64,000 nucleotides of DNA from Symbiodinium natans (Eukaryota > Sar > Dinophyceae > Suessiales > Symbiodiniaceae). The DNA is taken from positions 361,879 to 425,878 of the forward strand of contig CAJNDS010002442.1 in NCBI GenBank assembly GCA_905221605.1, written 5' to 3'. The position numbers and the translations under genes were made by a program. Positions 52,801-60,599 of this stretch are shown piece by piece; position 1 is the first letter of the stretch, and every line of letters begins with the position of its first letter. The notes under the pieces are model-generated. The model worked only from the letters and a program-made list of their open reading frames with translations, was not told where the DNA came from and did not search any database.

Positions 52801-54068
52801 ACAGCATGGATAGTGGTCTTGTACCGCCTCGCCCTGATTTGGCCCCATCGACTCCGATGTCAGATCGACGCGCAGACGATGTCACATCTTCATCTGGGCG
52901 ATCACGGTCTCGCCGCGGGTCGCATCCATCGGATGCAGATTCGGAACGTGCTTCTCAAGGCCCAACTGTCGCACAAAACCCGGCGTCTCCAGCACACATT
53001 GGATCACATCCATCCGATGCTGACTCGGAACGATCCAGGCCAACTTACAACAATCACAGTCGGACGAGCACCGAATTACGGCCAGACGGCATACACAGTT
53101 CGGATGCTGATTCCGAGAGGTCGCAGCAGCCGAGCAATGTTCTTGACAATGGGGCCATCTCCTCCACGGTAACGTTTGAAAGTGATCGATCTGGACTCAG
53201 CACCGTCGTTCGCAGTGGGACGGTTCTCACGACGGCTGCAGCGCTCAGATTGGAACAGGAGCTGGACAAGTTGACAACTGAGCTCGGGAAAATGTTCGCT
53301 TGTGTCACCAAAATAGTCAAACGCAAGGATCCAGAGTGGGACACAAACGCCGCGCGTGCAGCCATCCGCAAGGAGGCGGCAAACCACGCATCGAAGCGGA
53401 CTTGGGATTCCGAAGCATGTGAATGGGAAAGTGCTGTGGCCAAGTACGGGCCTGACGTGGAGTACGTGCAGGCAAATCTTATTTTGGGGATCAAGCACTA
53501 CGAACTCGATCAGTCCCAGCACCGGTTCAAAGCTCGCATAGTTGCGCTCGGAGACAATGTGCGTGACATCTACGGCCGCCTTGTGGAGGAAGACCAATTG
53601 CACGGTCGACCCATTACACTTGAGGGATCGCGGGCGCTGGATTGCTACGCTGGTTTGCAACCCGACGGCGATTGTCAGACTGCTGACGCTGATGGTGCGT
53701 ACTTGCAAGCTCGACTCAAAGGTCGTCCGAAGGTTATTTGTTTGCCGAGAGAATTTCGCACACAAGCAGAGCTGGAGATGCGATGTCCAGTTCACCTTTT
53801 GTACATGGCCATCTACGGGCTCACACGTTCAAACAGCGACTGGGAAGATCATGCTGACGAGCGGTTGTTGCTTAAGCATTGGCTGCAAGCTCGTGACATT
53901 GAGCGTCCGATCTTCAAAAAGGAATACAACGGACACATTGTGGGCATGGCCGTTTTGTGGATGATTTCAAGTTGGCGGGGCACAAACCAGTGCTACCACA
54001 CGCATGGGCTGAGATTTTCGAGTGCTTCGATTTCGCAGACCCACCTCAACCCGTCAGCCGATTTGTAG
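49896..54068 (+). CDS. copia gag-pol polyprotein, upstream frame
   Basis: Starts at ATG 49896 (MATDD), the first good ATG; the frame is open a little further up from GTG 49857, from which residues are numbered here. In order: a gag-like helical part, a Lys/Ala-rich linker, the nucleocapsid knuckle CEHCHKPGHTAQKC (about 270-283), the protease motif LDSGA (Asp373), an integrase zinc region (HCLAH, CEVC), and the integrase core Asp588, Asp646 and Glu681 (HCDLVGP, RTDNGGEF, NSRAERFH). The copia-type segment LRPFGSACYYL and the start of the reverse transcriptase (YVQANLILGIKHYELDQSQH, DADGAYLQARLKG) follow. A Ser/Asp-rich linker with three SDADSER copies lies between integrase and reverse transcriptase. 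True coding continues only to about 53956, where a one-base loss in a T run shifts the frame. The last about 37 codons are out of frame. Confidence 0.93.
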   Translation: MATDDATSGRIYIKDLPETGSDYEGWRFTLKSQILRVAPDPVAAMAYIRELDDEAVSFGDLASNLSVDMNKTDVNVFAAVVAACQKGKKGPEILKLIQSRAQFGCGRQAVRIVDQRHLHESTHLATEANTKIQELSCSGLSELDSYMASFSLLRHQMGSGEHKLTNAGGIALLKRKLKDIKELDATFAVFNASNSVDLDALIYAINGLIAHHSEEIERRKAQKKAAAAKAAAAAAAGGKSQGGKGKHKSKKGSDKPCEHCHKPGHTAQKCWLNPKSSAYRPDFAAKVNGSNASSSNGGPSAPPGLGAASIGARTGPAVPTDVLTKAFSEFLTKRFGGSAWFADIGPNALQQFAGAAWALDSGASQFCIMGENADDAMWETVQSADCDIDTGAGTARPTAMVDAMVPHLGRRSAMVMPESKINMASMGETCAEMGYHFYWPAWSEQPHFWRDGGSNEVPLTMVNRVPFLLSAVDAGPASMHGDVSDTDLNDFFASMFREFCMTLNGAELASLSVPLALATQTQPADQHCLAHFPKDPTCEVCLQAKMCRAPASRKKQSVEDDKQTAQVHGERIHCDLVGPTRPSINDEVYAMITHDDATGYPAARALRTKQASEAAAAFDDMYGSQSVSAVRTDNGGEFQGEFAAKLKERKVRHERSLPRRPQTNSRAERFHRTVAEGMACLFVASGVPYVFWTFCLMAFLFVYARSPGANGAESPYQLRFNRSYDLSKLRPFGSACYYLSEEHDKFASRGRLGVVLGYSRLQSYYVLDFEHYVETKGEARIVHTRDVRFPPQLRWPFHELGMDNPDAAHWAHRLFEPEVLQPTPVAGDDGRCVLCGLWATDAEVHCRGCLLGGGRRRHVDGPGCLRARCGGHSFLDVQHAASNETSVDYSLSLPGSRDGGVIDSSSSRSPMSHDIRDDADDDDMIPPPDDEGDGRHHSDAPLRRPRWRVDLFTDAQAPPRHNYGPQFDDSMDSGLVPPRPDLAPSTPMSDRRADDVTSSSGRSRSRRGSHPSDADSERASQGPTVAQNPASPAHIGSHPSDADSERSRPTYNNHSRTSTELRPDGIHSSDADSERSQQPSNVLDNGAISSTVTFESDRSGLSTVVRSGTVLTTAAALRLEQELDKLTTELGKMFACVTKIVKRKDPEWDTNAARAAIRKEAANHASKRTWDSEACEWESAVAKYGPDVEYVQANLILGIKHYELDQSQHRFKARIVALGDNVRDIYGRLVEEDQLHGRPITLEGSRALDCYAGLQPDGDCQTADADGAYLQARLKGRPKVICLPREFRTQAELEMRCPVHLLYMAIYGLTRSNSDWEDHADERLLLKHWLQARDIERPIFKKEYNGHIVGMAVLWMISSWRGTNQCYHTHGLRFSSASISQTHLNPSADL

Positions 54069-54973
54069 GTTCCGAAGAAATACTGTCACGCGACCATGCT
54101 GATGTTGCCACGTTTCTTGTCAAGCAGGATGCTTACATCGATACCTTCACGCGGAAGTATTTGGATGAGATTGGGGCCTATAGACTTCCACGATACGACA
54201 CACCAGCTGTGAAGCTCGCGGCCAGTGATGTGTCCAGCATGAATGAACCAGGTCAGTTTGCCTCAAATTGTGGGACGTACGTGGGGGCCGGATTGTGGAT
54301 AGCTCGGAATAGTCGTCCTGAGATATCTTTTGCTGTCGGATGGTTAGGCCGGTACACTACAAAATGGACCAAAAGACAGGATGCGGCCTTGCATCGTCTC
54401 ATGGGATATCTAGCAGCTACTCAGTCCTCCGCACTTCGTCTGGTTCTCAATCCTGCTGATGTTCAGCAACGCACTCTGAGACTAGTACTGTGGGTCGACT
54501 CTGACTGGGCGACAGATCCTGAAACCAGGCGATCGACGTCAGGAGCTGTTTTGCAACTCGTTGGGTCGCATGGCACTCGCGCGACATTTGCTTGGAGATC
54601 GCATCGACAAGGTGCAACTGCATTGTCGGCGCCAGATGCCGAAGTGACTGCTATGGCTGAAGGTCTCAAGCGCCACGGGATCTATGCACAAGATCTTTTC
54701 GAGTTTTTGTTGGGATATCGAATTCCATTAGACATCATGACCGATTCAGCAACAGGCATCGCCGCAATCGATGACGCATATGGTGTGCTCAAGTACATGA
54801 AGCGAACACAAGGCGTGCCTTTGTCATGGTTGCATGATGTCAGCATTGATCCCGACAACAACATCAAGAAAACCAGCACTGACGATAACCTCGCAGATAT
54901 CATGACGAAAGCATTGGAGAAGAACAAGTTCCAGCATTTTTCACGGCTTTTGGGAGTTCACCCGCATGGTTGA
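53957..54973 (+). CDS. copia pol, downstream frame (RT end and RNase H)
   Basis: Picks up at codon GTG 53957 as VDDFKLAG, the second half of the catalytic F/Y-V-D-D motif, one base back from the upstream frame. It continues through the rest of the reverse transcriptase and RNase H: PGQFASNCGTYVGAGLWIAR, YLAATQSSALRLVL, LWVDSDWATDPETRRSTSGA (first RNase H Asp), SAPDAEVTAMAEGL (Glu), then STDDNLADIMTKALEKNKFQ, the usual copia C-terminus, and stops at 54971-54973. It has no start codon of its own and would be made only as a fusion with the upstream frame. Confidence 0.92.
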   Translation: MDDFKLAGHKPVLPHAWAEIFECFDFADPPQPVSRFVGSEEILSRDHADVATFLVKQDAYIDTFTRKYLDEIGAYRLPRYDTPAVKLAASDVSSMNEPGQFASNCGTYVGAGLWIARNSRPEISFAVGWLGRYTTKWTKRQDAALHRLMGYLAATQSSALRLVLNPADVQQRTLRLVLWVDSDWATDPETRRSTSGAVLQLVGSHGTRATFAWRSHRQGATALSAPDAEVTAMAEGLKRHGIYAQDLFEFLLGYRIPLDIMTDSATGIAAIDDAYGVLKYMKRTQGVPLSWLHDVSIDPDNNIKKTSTDDNLADIMTKALEKNKFQHFSRLLGVHPHG

Positions 54974-55350
54974 GATTTGCATGGGCTTTTACAGCATGGT
55001 TGAGCATGACCTTGAGCAAGTGAATTGCCGATGATTTCGTTGTCATGATTATGCGCATGTGTTGCTTGATTTTCCGCATGATCTCATGATTGATTTCTTG
55101 ATTTTCGTTGGATGCATGAACAGTGCAGATTTTCTAGGCTGTTGATTGATTTGCTTTACACAGCCAGCTTGCGAGCGGTAGCGGCCGCACAGGTCGTACC
55201 CATCATCATTTTGCAGAAGCACTCTTTTGTACAGATTTTCTTCGGTGCTGGCGTTTTCTTTTCGCAAGATTCAGCAGACGGGACAGAAGTCTGCACACTT
55301 TGATTCCATTTTCCTTTGACTGTGATGCCATGCTCGGCATGGGGGCGTTG
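54974..55350 (+). other. copia 3' non-coding region and putative polypurine site
   Basis: About 375 bp between the pol stop and the 3' LTR. It is rich in TGATTGATTT/CATGATT words and short direct repeats such as GCATGGTTGA. The G run in CATGGGGGCGTTG just before 55351 is the only candidate for second-strand priming, and a weak one. Short frames here are not convincing. Confidence 0.5.
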
Positions 55351-55527
55351 TGTGAGCAGTTTAAGTACTTGGCTCACGTTTGATGCCTTACATGTCATGA
55401 CATCCGTGAATCAAGAGTGATTGCATATGATTGCATCAGACTTGCCTTGGCAATGCCTTGGCTCAAGTGACCGGGTGAAAAAATGCTTGCTGCGTCAAAG
55501 CTGTGCTTGATTGAGCTGTGACCAACA
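55351..55527 (+). repeat. 3' LTR
   Basis: 177 bp, identical to the 5' LTR except G at 55417. Ends CCAACA, followed by the host duplication ACCTT. Confidence 0.97.
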
Positions 55528-55620
55528 ACCTTGCCACGTGTCGCTGCCGGCGATGGCTCGATGTTTGCGGGCTCACAATGGCTGGCAGTGAGTCGGCCCA
55601 GGACCCAGTTCAAAGCACGT
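55528..55620 (+). pseudogene. retroelement fragment split by the copia insertion, right part
   Basis: After the duplicated ACCTT the plus strand reads ATCRCRRWLDVCGLTMAG. This has the look of the first half of the C-x-C ... H ... C finger (CRCRRxLDxxG) found before the C-terminal domain in this retroelement family. The second half (DHLAACPRSGVL) occurs in the modules downstream. Confidence 0.5.
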
Positions 55621-56165
55621 CTGACCCACAGATCAGCAGGTAAGGAAACCACATATTGCGCAGTGTACAAAAAACCACGGAATCACACTGACCCGCCAGG
55701 CTTGCGGCAGCGGAGCTCCAACCGGCATGCATGCACGACCTGAAACCACCGCAACAGCCGCGCGAATTGAACATCACCAAAAAGGGCCACGTTCACGACA
55801 ATCAAATACAAAGCCCGAAAACACACCCCCAATTCTACGCAAAAAAGCTGAGCCATTCGCCAAGTCTCATCCAGAACCACGCATTCACCTCCCCAAAATG
55901 GTCCTTGCCATTTAGACATCAATGCCAGAAAGTAAAACGGCGCAGCCAGCTAAGCCTCTCACCACTCGATAGCACCACGCGTGAAGATTGGCCTACCAAC
56001 ATATGACAAAAAATCAACACGAGGACACCAAGCCGACACAAGCATCATACCACAACCACACAACAGGCGCAGCAGATAACGCAATATGTAAGCAAGCAAC
56101 CGTCAGGGAGTCACGCGCTTGAAGAAAATCGGATTTGATCAAAATGCTTCAAAATGCAAACAGGT
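55621..56165. other. spacer, nothing recognised
   Basis: CA- and AC-rich, unlike the GC-rich retroelement relics around it (for example CCACAACCACACAACAGG near 56050). Only short frames. Confidence 0.4.
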
Positions 56166-57150
56166 CCAGCATGGGTTCAGCAGCCCGGGCGGTTCGTCGC
56201 CCGCGCTGTTCCAAGCGAGGGAGTTGCACGCGAATGTTCGCATGCCTGAGAAGGGCCTCGTGGATCAAAAGGTCCGTATCCTGTGACGACCACTTGGCAG
56301 CCTGCCCACGCTTTGGCGTGTTGCGCTCGCTAGAGCTGTGGCACGCGTCTGCCGCTAAGCCGGGGCGATTGTTACAACTCATGTCCTCGTGCGAGCCCTC
56401 AATGAAAATCGCTGTGGCAGTGGTTGCGCCGTGCGCCAGGCCTCTTCCAGCAGCGGCACCTACGCACCCCTCAGGAAAGTTTGGAAAATGTTTGGAAACG
56501 CGCAAGCTGAACACCTTTGTCGACCAGACGCAAAAACAACAGGCAAAAAACAGCTTCCACGCGCGAGTGTTGTCAGCCTCGTTTGTCGATGCCTTGCACG
56601 CAGCATCAACGAGCTCAAATCATTTCAAGTTCAAGGCGGTGCCACACGGAACAGGCAGCACGGGTGCGCCAAAACCTCCTCGGCTGAGAGACGTCCGTCG
56701 AGTGCAGGCGGGCTTGCACTGCCGTCAATGCCGCGTTCCCCATTGGTGTACCTCGTGCGGTGTGCCTTGGGCGCTGTTCCAAGCGCGGGCCTTGCCGAGT
56801 TGCACGCGAAATTTTCGCATGCCTGAGAAGGGCCTCGTGGATCAAAAGGTGCGTGGAACAAAAAAAGTGGTTCGCCGTATGCTCTGGCGGGCCTGTGACG
56901 ACCACTTGGCAGCTTGCCCACGCTCTGGCGTGTTGCGCTCGGTAAAGATGGTAAAGCTGTGGCACGCGTCTGCCGCTAAGCCGGGGCGATTGTTACATCT
57001 CATGTCCTCGTGCGAGACCTCAATGAAAATCGCTGTGGCAGTGGCTTTGCCGTGCGCCAGGCCTCTTCCAGCAGCGGCGCCCACGCACCCGTCAGGAAAG
57101 TTTGGAAAATGTTTGGAAACGCGCAAGCGGAACACTTTTGTCGACCCGCT
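56166..57150 (+). repeat. two direct copies of a retroelement 3' module
   Basis: Copy 1 is about 56190-56522 and copy 2 about 56757-57145; they share long identical stretches. Each carries GCATGCCTGAGAAGGGCC, then DDHLAACPR(F/S)GVLRS (second half of the CCHC finger), then the ARVCR-AGAIVTTHVLVR segment with an in-frame TAA (CGCTAAGCC) in both, then GGAAAGTTTGGAAAATG. A third copy lies at 60155-60535. Copy 2 is preceded by a 75-bp segment (56550-56625) that recurs at 59888-59957. Confidence 0.85.
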
Positions 57151-57189
57151 CGCCCCCTATACGGGACGGTGGAGCAGCATGCGGGACGC

Positions 57190-59266
57190 AAAAGCAACAG
57201 GCACAAAACAGCTTCGGTTGCGCTACCGGGCCTCCTTGGCGAACCTTGACCCCTTCACAGCTGAGGAGATCCTAGCGCGGCCGTGCTGCCTGTTTCGGGT
57301 TCCGCCGCAGTTTTGCAAAGGTGTGTTGCGAAAGTCCCTCCATCTGGTGTTGGATTTGATAAGGTCGAGCGCTCGCGCCCCTGGCGACGTGTCTGGACCC
57401 GACTCGGTCCGGGCCTGGAAGCTTTGGTTTCTCCTCCCGCGCATGCTTTTGCATAGGCCTCCCGGCGGGGCCCGGGTCCAGAAAGCTGTGCTTTTGGCTA
57501 GGTTCCAGGCCTTCTTGCGGGGTGACTGGATCCCCTTACTACAAGATGCCTTGGCCCAACCCTCACCTCATGTTGCCACTGGCGACCGCCCTGCCGCGTC
57601 TGACGACGCACGGGCAAGGCGAGCAGTGCACCTCGCACACCTGGGTGAGTTGTCAGCCGCCCGTCAAGCGCTGACGGCTGACCCGCTCGCGCCAGCCACT
57701 GATGCCACTTTTGAGCACCTCTCTGACCCGCATCGCCGCCCCCCCGAACCGTATGGACCCCTTGACCCCGAGTTGCTCGCGTGGGAGCCGGCGTCACCTG
57801 TTGCGCTTGACCGTGCCGCGTTGCTCACTAACTTGCGCCGGGCCCGCAAAGGGGCTGCACCAGGGCCGTCAGGCTTCACTGCTGAGGTAGTACATGTAGT
57901 GTTGGATGCGGACGAGTCGATTGAGGCGTTTGCTGAGGTTGCGACCCTTGTTGCACAAGCGCGAATCCCTGCGGCTGTGATGCCGGCATTTGGTCTTGGT
58001 CGGGTTGTTGCCCTCTGCAAGCCAAACGGGGGCACCCGTGGGCTGGTTGTCGGCGAGTTGTCGCGCGCACGCTTGCTCAGCAGTTCGCCGGCGCCGTCGA
58101 AGATGCGTGTCCACATCAGTTCGCGCTTGGCAATCGTGCAGGTTTTGATGCCTTGGTGCACGCCGTGCAAGCTCGGTGCGCGCGCGATCCTAGCCTCACC
58201 CTTGTTTCTGTTGATGCGTCTGCCGCCTACGACGGCATCAGCCGTCAGGCGATTCTACAGGAACTCCGGTCCGTGCCTGCAGCAGCTGCGCTACTCCCGT
58301 TTGCTAGGCTTTGGTTGGGCCGTCCTTCGTCCTTTGTGTGGCAGCAAGGCGCCACTACTCGGCACATCCACCAAGCCGAAGGCGTTGAACAAGGGGACCC
58401 CCTCAGCCCCGCCATGTTCTGTTTTGGTTTGCAGCCTGCTCTCCGGGACCTGCAGCGCGACCTCCGGGAGGACCTCGGAGAGCGCGTCTTCGCGTATTGA
58501 TGATGTCACACTGCTGGCGTCACCTCAACGTGTCCTGTATCTTGTTCGGCGCTTCGAGCACGACCTCGCCCATCACACGCGGTTGCGCCTCAACGTTGGC
58601 AAGACCGCAGTCTGGAACAGCGGTGGCGTTGCACCTGACGGCCTGCATGAGCTTTCGCCTGATGCACACGTGTGGTTTGGAGACCTAGCCCTCGAGCCGT
58701 CTGCGCGAGGAATCGTTCTCCTCGGAACCCCCTTCGGCGAGCCGGAGTTCGTTGCCAGGCACTTGCAGGCTCTCTCTGCCCGACACGAAGGCTTGCTCGC
58801 CTCCCTGCCCCAACTTGGCGACACTCAGGTCTCGTGGCTCCTGCTTCTGTACACGGCTGCCCCCCGCGCCCAGTTTGCTTTGCGCACGCTCGCCCCCTGC
58901 GACACGCGTGAGTTTGCGCTCGCGCACGATGCCCGTGTGCTCTCTGCTCTGAGTGGGTTGTTGCTTGCTGACGGGTCGGCCCCTTTGCCACCTGCTGCTA
59001 CTCGTGTTGCACAGCTTGCCCTTCGGGATGGCGGCCTTGGCTTGCGCAGCGCTGCGCTGCATGCACCTGCAGCGTTCTGGGCATCCTGGGCGGACGCAGT
59101 CCCCATCCTTCGCTCGCGGGATGCGCCGCTTGCCGAGTCCTTGGTGCACGCTCTGGATGCACGCGATGCTGTTGAATGGTCACCGGTGCAGAACCTCCTG
59201 CGGGCCTCCGATGCCCTTGCTGAGGCTGGCTTCGCCGTCCCGCAGTGGGCTGCCCCTTGCTGCTGA
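57190..59266 (+). pseudogene. non-LTR retroelement reverse transcriptase, frameshifted
   Basis: The best copy of the family. N-terminal blocks AWKLWFLLPRMLLHRPPGG and HLGELSAARQALTADPLAP lead to RRARKGAAPGPSGFTAEVVH and LGRVVALCKPNGGTRGLVVG. At 58054-58057 one base is missing. The next frame carries VVARTLAQQFAGAVEDACPH, motif A LVSVDASAAYDGISR (58201-58245) and motif B AEGVEQGDPLSPAMF. It stops at TGA 58498 right after FAY. The original frame resumes as IDDVTLLAS, so the Y-I-D-D motif is broken by loss of about two bases. The rest (RLRLNVGKTAVWNSGG, GIVLLGTPFGEPEFVARHL, VSWLLLLYTAAP, LALRDGGLGLRSAALHAPAA) is intact to 59266. The open frame above 57190 is a by-product of the 3' modules. The element's own C-terminal nuclease-like domain is missing in this orientation. 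Confidence 0.88.
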
Positions 59267-59449
59267 CGATGCGGACCCCGATGTCCCTCACCGAGGTTGG
59301 CAACGCCCAGCCTCGAGAGCCCGACGATCGGGACGCTGCGGAGCATCGTCGTGCCGTGGGCCCTGCCGAACTCGCGCTCCTTGACTCGCAGTCCGGCCCC
59401 TTTGCCGCCAGGTTGCTTACTGTTCGCCCTGTTGGGCGATTCAGCCGAG

Positions 59450-59850
59450 TCAGCGAGGACGTCGCTCAGGAGAGGCGCGTCTCCGTCAAGGTTCGCGGTG
59501 CTGGAGATGGGCAGGGACAGCAGGCTGGCAGCGAATGAGCGGGCAGCTGCGATGGACAAGAACCCAGACCATCGTCCGACGAAAGCCGCTATACACGCAG
59601 CACGTTGCGACGGAGCTGCGCCGCGCGCCCGCGCTCGCGCGAGCAAACAGATGAAGGTGGCTGCTTCGGCACTCCAGCGACCACCAACCTCCAGGCCAAG
59701 AACAACCAGCCGGCACCGATGGGCTGCAGCGAACTCAGGGTAAGTGCGCTCTTTGGCCCGGCGCGCCTCAGCCAGGGCTACGCCTGCTGTGCTGCCACGC
59801 CGGCGACGGGGCAGACCAGCGGAAGTGAGTGGGTCTGCTGCACTGGGACC
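59450..59850 (-). pseudogene. C-terminal domain fragment, minus strand
   Basis: Minus-strand frame: ARRAKERTYPEFAAAHRCRL, VVLGLEVGGRWSAEAATFIC, LARARARGAA, FAASLLSLPISSTANLDGDA, PLLSDVLADSAESPN. This is the end of the same retroelement protein, inverted relative to the reverse transcriptase immediately upstream. It lies inside a longer minus-strand frame whose other parts are antisense of plus-strand coding sequence and should be ignored. Confidence 0.7.
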
Positions 59851-59879
59851 GCGATCGGATGCTGAAAAAAGGGTGCGAA

Positions 59880-60560
59880 AAAAAAACAGCTTCCACGCGC
59901 GAGTGTTGTCAGCCTCGTTTGTCGATGCCTTGCACGCAGCATCAACGAGCTCAAATGATCTCAAGTTCAAGGTGCAAACAACGGCGCAATACGCTCTTGC
60001 AAAAGCGCGGTGCCACACGGAACAGGCAGCACGGGTGCGCCAGAACCTCCTCGGCTGAGAGACGTCCGTCGAGTGCAGGCGGGCTTGCACTGCCGTCAAT
60101 GCCGCATGCTGCCCCCTAGGGGTTCCCCACCTTCTCATTGGTGTACCTCGTGCGGTGTGCCTTGGGCGCTGTTCCAAGCGCGGGCCTTGCCGAGTTGCAC
60201 GCGAAATTTTCGCATGCCTGAGAAGGGTCGTGGATCAAAAGGTGCGTGGAACAAAAAAAGTGGTTCGCCGTATAGCTCTGGCGGGCCTGTGACGACCACC
60301 TGGCAGCTTGCCCACGCTCTGGCGTGTTGCGCTCGGTCAAGCTGTGGCACGCGTCTGCCGGGAAGCCGGGGCGATTGTTACAACTCATGTCCTCGTGCGA
60401 GACCTCAATGAAAATCGCTGTGGCAGTGGTTGCGCCGTGCGCCAGGCCTCTTCCAGCAGCGGCGCCCACGCACCCGTCAGGAAAGTTTGGAAAATGTTTG
60501 GAAACGCGCAAGCTGAACACCTTTGTCGACCCGCTCGCCCCCCATACGGGACGGTGGAGC
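59880..60560 (+). repeat. third copy of the retroelement 3' module
   Basis: Repeats 56550-57145 in order: the TTCCACGCGCGAGTGTTGTC segment, CACACGGAACAGGCAGCACG, then the module with DHLAACPRSGVLRS and QAVARVCREAGAIVTTHVLV, then RDLN. Here the CGGGAAGCC bases preserve the Glu codon that is TAA in copies 1 and 2, so this copy is closer to the working sequence at that site. Confidence 0.85.
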
Positions 60561-60599
60561 AGCATGCGGGACGCAAAAACAACAGGCGGGTAAGTATGA

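Larger units (their letters stand above)
49690..55527 (+). mobile_element. Ty1/copia LTR retrotransposon, near-complete and young
   Basis: A 5.84-kb element has two 177-bp LTRs (49690-49866 and 55351-55527), each TG...CA. They differ at one base only (A at 49756, G at 55417). A perfect 5-bp target duplication ACCTT flanks it (49685-49689 and 55528-55532). Domain order gag, protease, integrase, reverse transcriptase, RNase H is diagnostic of the copia superfamily. A single frameshift in the reverse transcriptase separates two long frames. LTR identity implies very recent insertion. Whether it is still mobile depends on whether the frameshift is real. Confidence 0.97.

Noticed and set aside
53950-53960. 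Programmed -1 frameshift in copia pol
   Set aside because: The bases CGTTTTG do not form a standard X-XXY-YYZ slippery heptamer, and the break lies within the catalytic motif. A one-base deletion or sequencing error is simpler.
56135-57189. N-terminal part of the long plus-strand frame running into the reverse transcriptase
   Set aside because: It reads through duplicated 3' modules in a frame that is not the one carrying the conserved C-terminal-domain motifs. The true reverse-transcriptase coding similarity starts near 57190.
58825-59440. Minus-strand continuation of the C-terminal fragment frame
   Set aside because: Below about 59440 this frame is the antisense of well-supported plus-strand reverse-transcriptase coding sequence.
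56166-60560. CRISPR-like or integron-like spaced repeats
   Set aside because: Repeat units are 350-400 bp, carry retroelement coding motifs and occur three times only.
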